DNA of 64,000 nt from Hoylesella shahii DSM 15611 = JCM 12083 (lineage in GTDB: Bacteria; Bacteroidota; Bacteroidia; Bacteroidales; Bacteroidaceae). The notes beneath the pieces were generated by a model. That model saw only the letters and a program-made list of their open reading frames with translations, was not told the origin of the DNA and ran no database searches. This document shows positions 61,762 through 64,000 of this stretch, piece after piece (within the stretch, counting starts at the first letter, position 1; the number at the start of each line of letters is the position of its first letter). The position numbers and the translations under genes are program-made. Location: positions 124,001 through 188,000 of the forward strand of contig NZ_BAIZ01000001.1 of NCBI RefSeq assembly GCF_000613445.1. Direction: 5' to 3'.

Positions 61762-62502
61762 ATGAAACAAAGATACTTCATATATTTTTCGTACGATGGA
61801 ACTGCCTATCACGGCTGGCAAATACAACCTAACGCCACCTCTGTTCAGGCCGAAATGCAGCGTGCCATGTCGCTCTTGCTACGCCATCCTATAGAACTTG
61901 TTGGGGCTGGTCGCACAGATACTGGTGTTCATGCACGCACGATGGTTGCGCATTTCGACGACGAACAACTTATTGACACCATCCAACTGGCCTACAAACT
62001 CAATCGGGTGTTGCCATTCGACATCACTGTTGCAAGGATAGAACCTGTAGATGCCGACATGCATGCACGCTTCAGTGCCACCAAACGCACTTATCATTAT
62101 TACATACATCTTGATCGCGACCCCTTTTGCAGAGCCTATTCGTATGCCCTACACCAAGCACCCGACTTCCATTTAATGAACGAGGCAGCCCAATTATTGC
62201 TATCGCACAAAGACTTTGGAGCCTTTTGCAAAAGTCACTCGGATGCAAAAACCACCTTTTGTGACGTGTACGAAGCCAACTGGATTAAACTATCCGACAC
62301 TAAATGGTATTTCCGTATCTCGGCCAATAGATTTCTTCGCAACATGGTTCGTGCCATTGTTGGCACACTGTTAGACGTGGGATGGCATAAAATTAGTATA
62401 TCCCAGTTTGTTGAAATTCTTCATTCTAAGTCGCGTCAACAAGCAGGCGAATCAGTTCCTGGCCATGCTCTGTTTCTCGAAGACGTACAATATAAATTGT
62501 AG
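61762..62502 (+). CDS. truA: tRNA pseudouridine synthase A
   Basis: This 246-residue protein begins KQRYFIYFSYDGTAYHGWQIQ and has the catalytic-Asp motif GAGRTDTGVHA near residues 49-59. It also has RTYHYYIHLDRDPF and RFLRNMVRAIVGTLLDVG, all standard TruA features. It makes pseudouridine at positions 38-40 of tRNA anticodon arms. Its start lies just after a promoter box with little or no leader. Confidence 0.95.
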   Translation: MKQRYFIYFSYDGTAYHGWQIQPNATSVQAEMQRAMSLLLRHPIELVGAGRTDTGVHARTMVAHFDDEQLIDTIQLAYKLNRVLPFDITVARIEPVDADMHARFSATKRTYHYYIHLDRDPFCRAYSYALHQAPDFHLMNEAAQLLLSHKDFGAFCKSHSDAKTTFCDVYEANWIKLSDTKWYFRISANRFLRNMVRAIVGTLLDVGWHKISISQFVEILHSKSRQQAGESVPGHALFLEDVQYKL

Positions 62503-62672
62503 CTCGTGAGTTCGTTAACATTGCTGTCTATGAGTTATTGTATTTACGAACTTGCTTACTCGTGAATTGGAAAGCTAGTAAAAGCTTAAACTTATTTGCT
62601 AAATAACCTCAAGACTTAAAAAGCAATATACTCAAAAAACGCAGCAATTTCCTCATAACACAACAATTCCAC

Positions 62673-63595
62673 ATGCTTTGGTTAGTCTTAGCTTTTCTCT
62701 CAGCCACACTTCTAGCTTCTACGATGTTTTTAAAAAGCTCTCGCTAAAAGAAAACGCCGTACTCCCCGTATTGTTTCTCAACACCTTTATATCGACTCTC
62801 ATTTTCGCTCCCTTCATTCTTAGCAGCTATTTGGGCTGGCTTTCTCCCACCAGTATATTCTATGTTCCCCCCACCACACTGTCAACCCAGGGGTATATTT
62901 TACTCAAAAGTATGCTTGTGCTATCCTCTTGGATATTTGGATATATAGGAATGAAGCATCTCCCGTTAACAATCGTTGGCCCCATAAACGCCACACGCCC
63001 CGTATTGGTACTTATTGGCGCCATGCTTGTTTATGGCGAACAGCTCAACGTCTTACAGTGGTTGGGCGTAGCATTAGCCATCTGCTCGTTTTTCCTTTTA
63101 AGTAGAAGCGGAAAGAAAGAAGGTATCGACTTTAAACACAACAAATGGATATATGCCATAGCACTGGCTGCACTGCTAGGGGCATGCAGCGGACTATACG
63201 ACAAGTATCTTATGGCACCTGTTGAACAAGGCGGATTAGGACAAGACAAGATGGCTGTGCAAAGTTGGTACAACTTATACCAGTGCTTATTGATGGCCAT
63301 AGTTACGATCGTGTTATGGTTTCCAAAGCGCAATACCACCCAACCCTTTCAATGGCGATGGACTATCGTGATGATAAGCGTGTTTCTATGTGCAGCCGAC
63401 TTTGCTTACTTCTATGCCCTAAGCAAACCCGAAGCCATGATTTCCATTGTCTCTATGGTGCGACGAGGTAGCGTGCTAGTGTCATTTTTGTTTGGCGCAT
63501 TCATCTTTCAAGAAAAAAATCTCAAACACAAAGCACTTGATTTGGCCCTTGTGCTCTTAGGTATGATTTGCCTATATTTCGGCACCAAAGGGTAG
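62673..63595 (+). CDS. EamA/DMT family transporter, frameshifted near 62715
   Basis: The ATG at 62673 gives MLWLVLAFLSATLL, the first transmembrane helix, then breaks after a few residues. The other frame gives FYDVFKKLSLKENAVLPVLFLNT. The break is at TTCTAGCTTCTACG (AGCT at 62714-62717). Restoring G gives ATLL-GFYDVFKKLSL, the usual start of these transporters. The rest has nine further helices with two EamA repeats (PINATRPVLVLIGAMLVYGE, and SIVSMVRRGSVLVSFLFGAFIFQE). Restored length is about 307 residues. It is likely an inner-membrane metabolite exporter or permease. Confidence 0.8.
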
Positions 63596-63697
63596 ATTAA
63601 TGCGCGCTTTCCAGCCATCCTTTCGCAAAATTCAAGTAGTAAACTGCCTGTGTGCCCAATAAAAATTGGGCAAAAACGAAAAAAAACGAACCTAACA

Positions 63698-63729
63698 TTT
63701 GGTATATCCAAATTAATGTTATACCTTTG
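63698..63729 (+). promoter_or_regulatory. Promoter of tRNA-His
   Basis: TTTG (63698-63701) and TACCTTTG (63722-63729) are separated by 20 bases, a canonical arrangement, 30 bases before the tRNA. Confidence 0.8.
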
Positions 63730-63759
63730 CAAACGATTTCAGAAAAGAAGTCACAAATG

Positions 63760-63833
63760 GTGGCTATAGTTCAGTTGGTTAGAGCGTCAGATTGTGGTTC
63801 TGGATGTCGTCGGTTCGAACCCGACTAGCCACC
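63760..63833 (+). tRNA. tRNA-His (anticodon GTG)
   Basis: The acceptor GTGGCTA pairs with TAGCCAC. An extra G at 63759 can pair with the discriminator C at 63833, the usual G-1:C73 identity pair of tRNA-His. The anticodon loop TTGTGGT contains GTG, flanked by TCAGA/TCTGG (one G-T pair). The T-arm CGTCGGTTCGAACCCGACT-type stem-loop is present. CCA appears to be encoded at 63834-63836. Confidence 0.95.
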
Positions 63834-63843
63834 CCACCAACAC

Positions 63844-63876
63844 AACCGTTCCTTCTCATAATGAGAAGGAACGGTT
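63844..63876 (+). terminator. Terminator of tRNA-His
   Basis: AACCGTTCCTTCTCAT (63844-63859) and ATGAGAAGGAACGGTT (63861-63876) form a perfect inverted repeat with a minimal loop, followed by TTATTT. The remaining bases to 64000 show no supported gene. Confidence 0.85.
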
Positions 63877-64000
63877 TTATTTATACACTATCAGCCCTTC
63901 TATTGCATACCTTTTCAAGCCTCACTCCCTCTTTCAAAATGAAAGAACAAAAACCTATAATACTTACAATTATTATAACCGTCTGAAGAGCAGCACTGGA

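Noticed and set aside
63792-63986. A small coding frame over the end of tRNA-His
   Set aside because: It overlaps the tRNA and its terminator and has no protein-like features.

Overview
The window looks like a chromosome segment of a low-GC Bacteroidales bacterium, most likely from the Prevotellaceae. Three things point there: the protein families (GLPGLI protein, outer-membrane beta-barrel receptors, PF14121-type porin, DUF4468, DUF6048, DUF6452, DUF6057, DUF3078, DUF4199), fimbrillin-like lipoproteins ending in FISUMP-like modules, and many -7 boxes of the Bacteroidetes form TAnnTTTG, several with TTTG 19-20 bases upstream. No phage, transposase, integrase or CRISPR array was recognised. 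The species cannot be named from the sequence alone.

Layout. 0.4-4.0 kb: GLPGLI protein and TonB-type receptor. 4.0-4.6 kb: gene-free, with a partial copy of a dispersed repeat. 4.6-10.7 kb: GH10-like glycosidase, small beta-barrel, DUF4468 protein, small membrane protein, large porin. 11-13.5 kb: transketolase and ribose-5-phosphate isomerase B. 13.8-19.0 kb (minus): ATP-grasp enzyme, peptide/proton symporter, PorT-like barrel, LysM plus ligand-binding protein. 19.0-21.5 kb: 2.5 kb without a gene, holding a repeat element with 22-bp tandem units and then a long structured leader. 21.5-25.2 kb: small Gly/Asn-rich protein and two paralogous surface lipoproteins. 25.4-30.2 kb: DUF4199, glycosyltransferase, DUF6452, DUF6048, ApbE, Crp/Fnr regulator. 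30.3-40.6 kb: rsfS, ftsH, cdsA, mtaB, glycosyltransferase, DMP19-like protein, smpB, metH. 40.9-46.0 kb (minus): DUF6057, glgB, YhcH-type protein, MORN-repeat protein. 46.4-50.4 kb: rfbA, tyrosine autokinase, HAD hydrolase. 50.5-51.4 kb: second full copy of the repeat element. 51.4-63.6 kb: gph-like phosphatase (minus), mltG, candidate small RNA (minus), glnS, TPR protein, dedA, trmD, DUF3078 protein, comEC, truA, EamA transporter. A tRNA-His with its own promoter and terminator lies near the right end.

Most of the window is housekeeping: translation (glnS, trmD, truA, mtaB, rsfS, smpB, tRNA-His), membrane and protein quality control (ftsH, cdsA, mltG), carbon metabolism (tkt, rpiB, glgB) and envelope proteins.

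Two things stand out. First, 16 genes are broken by 17 lesions, and every one is the loss of exactly one base. Several of these genes are normally essential and single-copy. At seven lesions the remaining sequence is AGCT, and at four more it fits loss of C from GGCT. This looks like a systematic consensus error at a GGCT-like motif, perhaps a modified one, rather than gene decay. Second, a non-coding element of about 635 bp with 22-bp helically phased tandem units occurs twice, and its end module a third time. I do not recognise it as a described family. A canonical promoter/terminator pair at 53.7-53.84 kb also predicts an unannotated small RNA.
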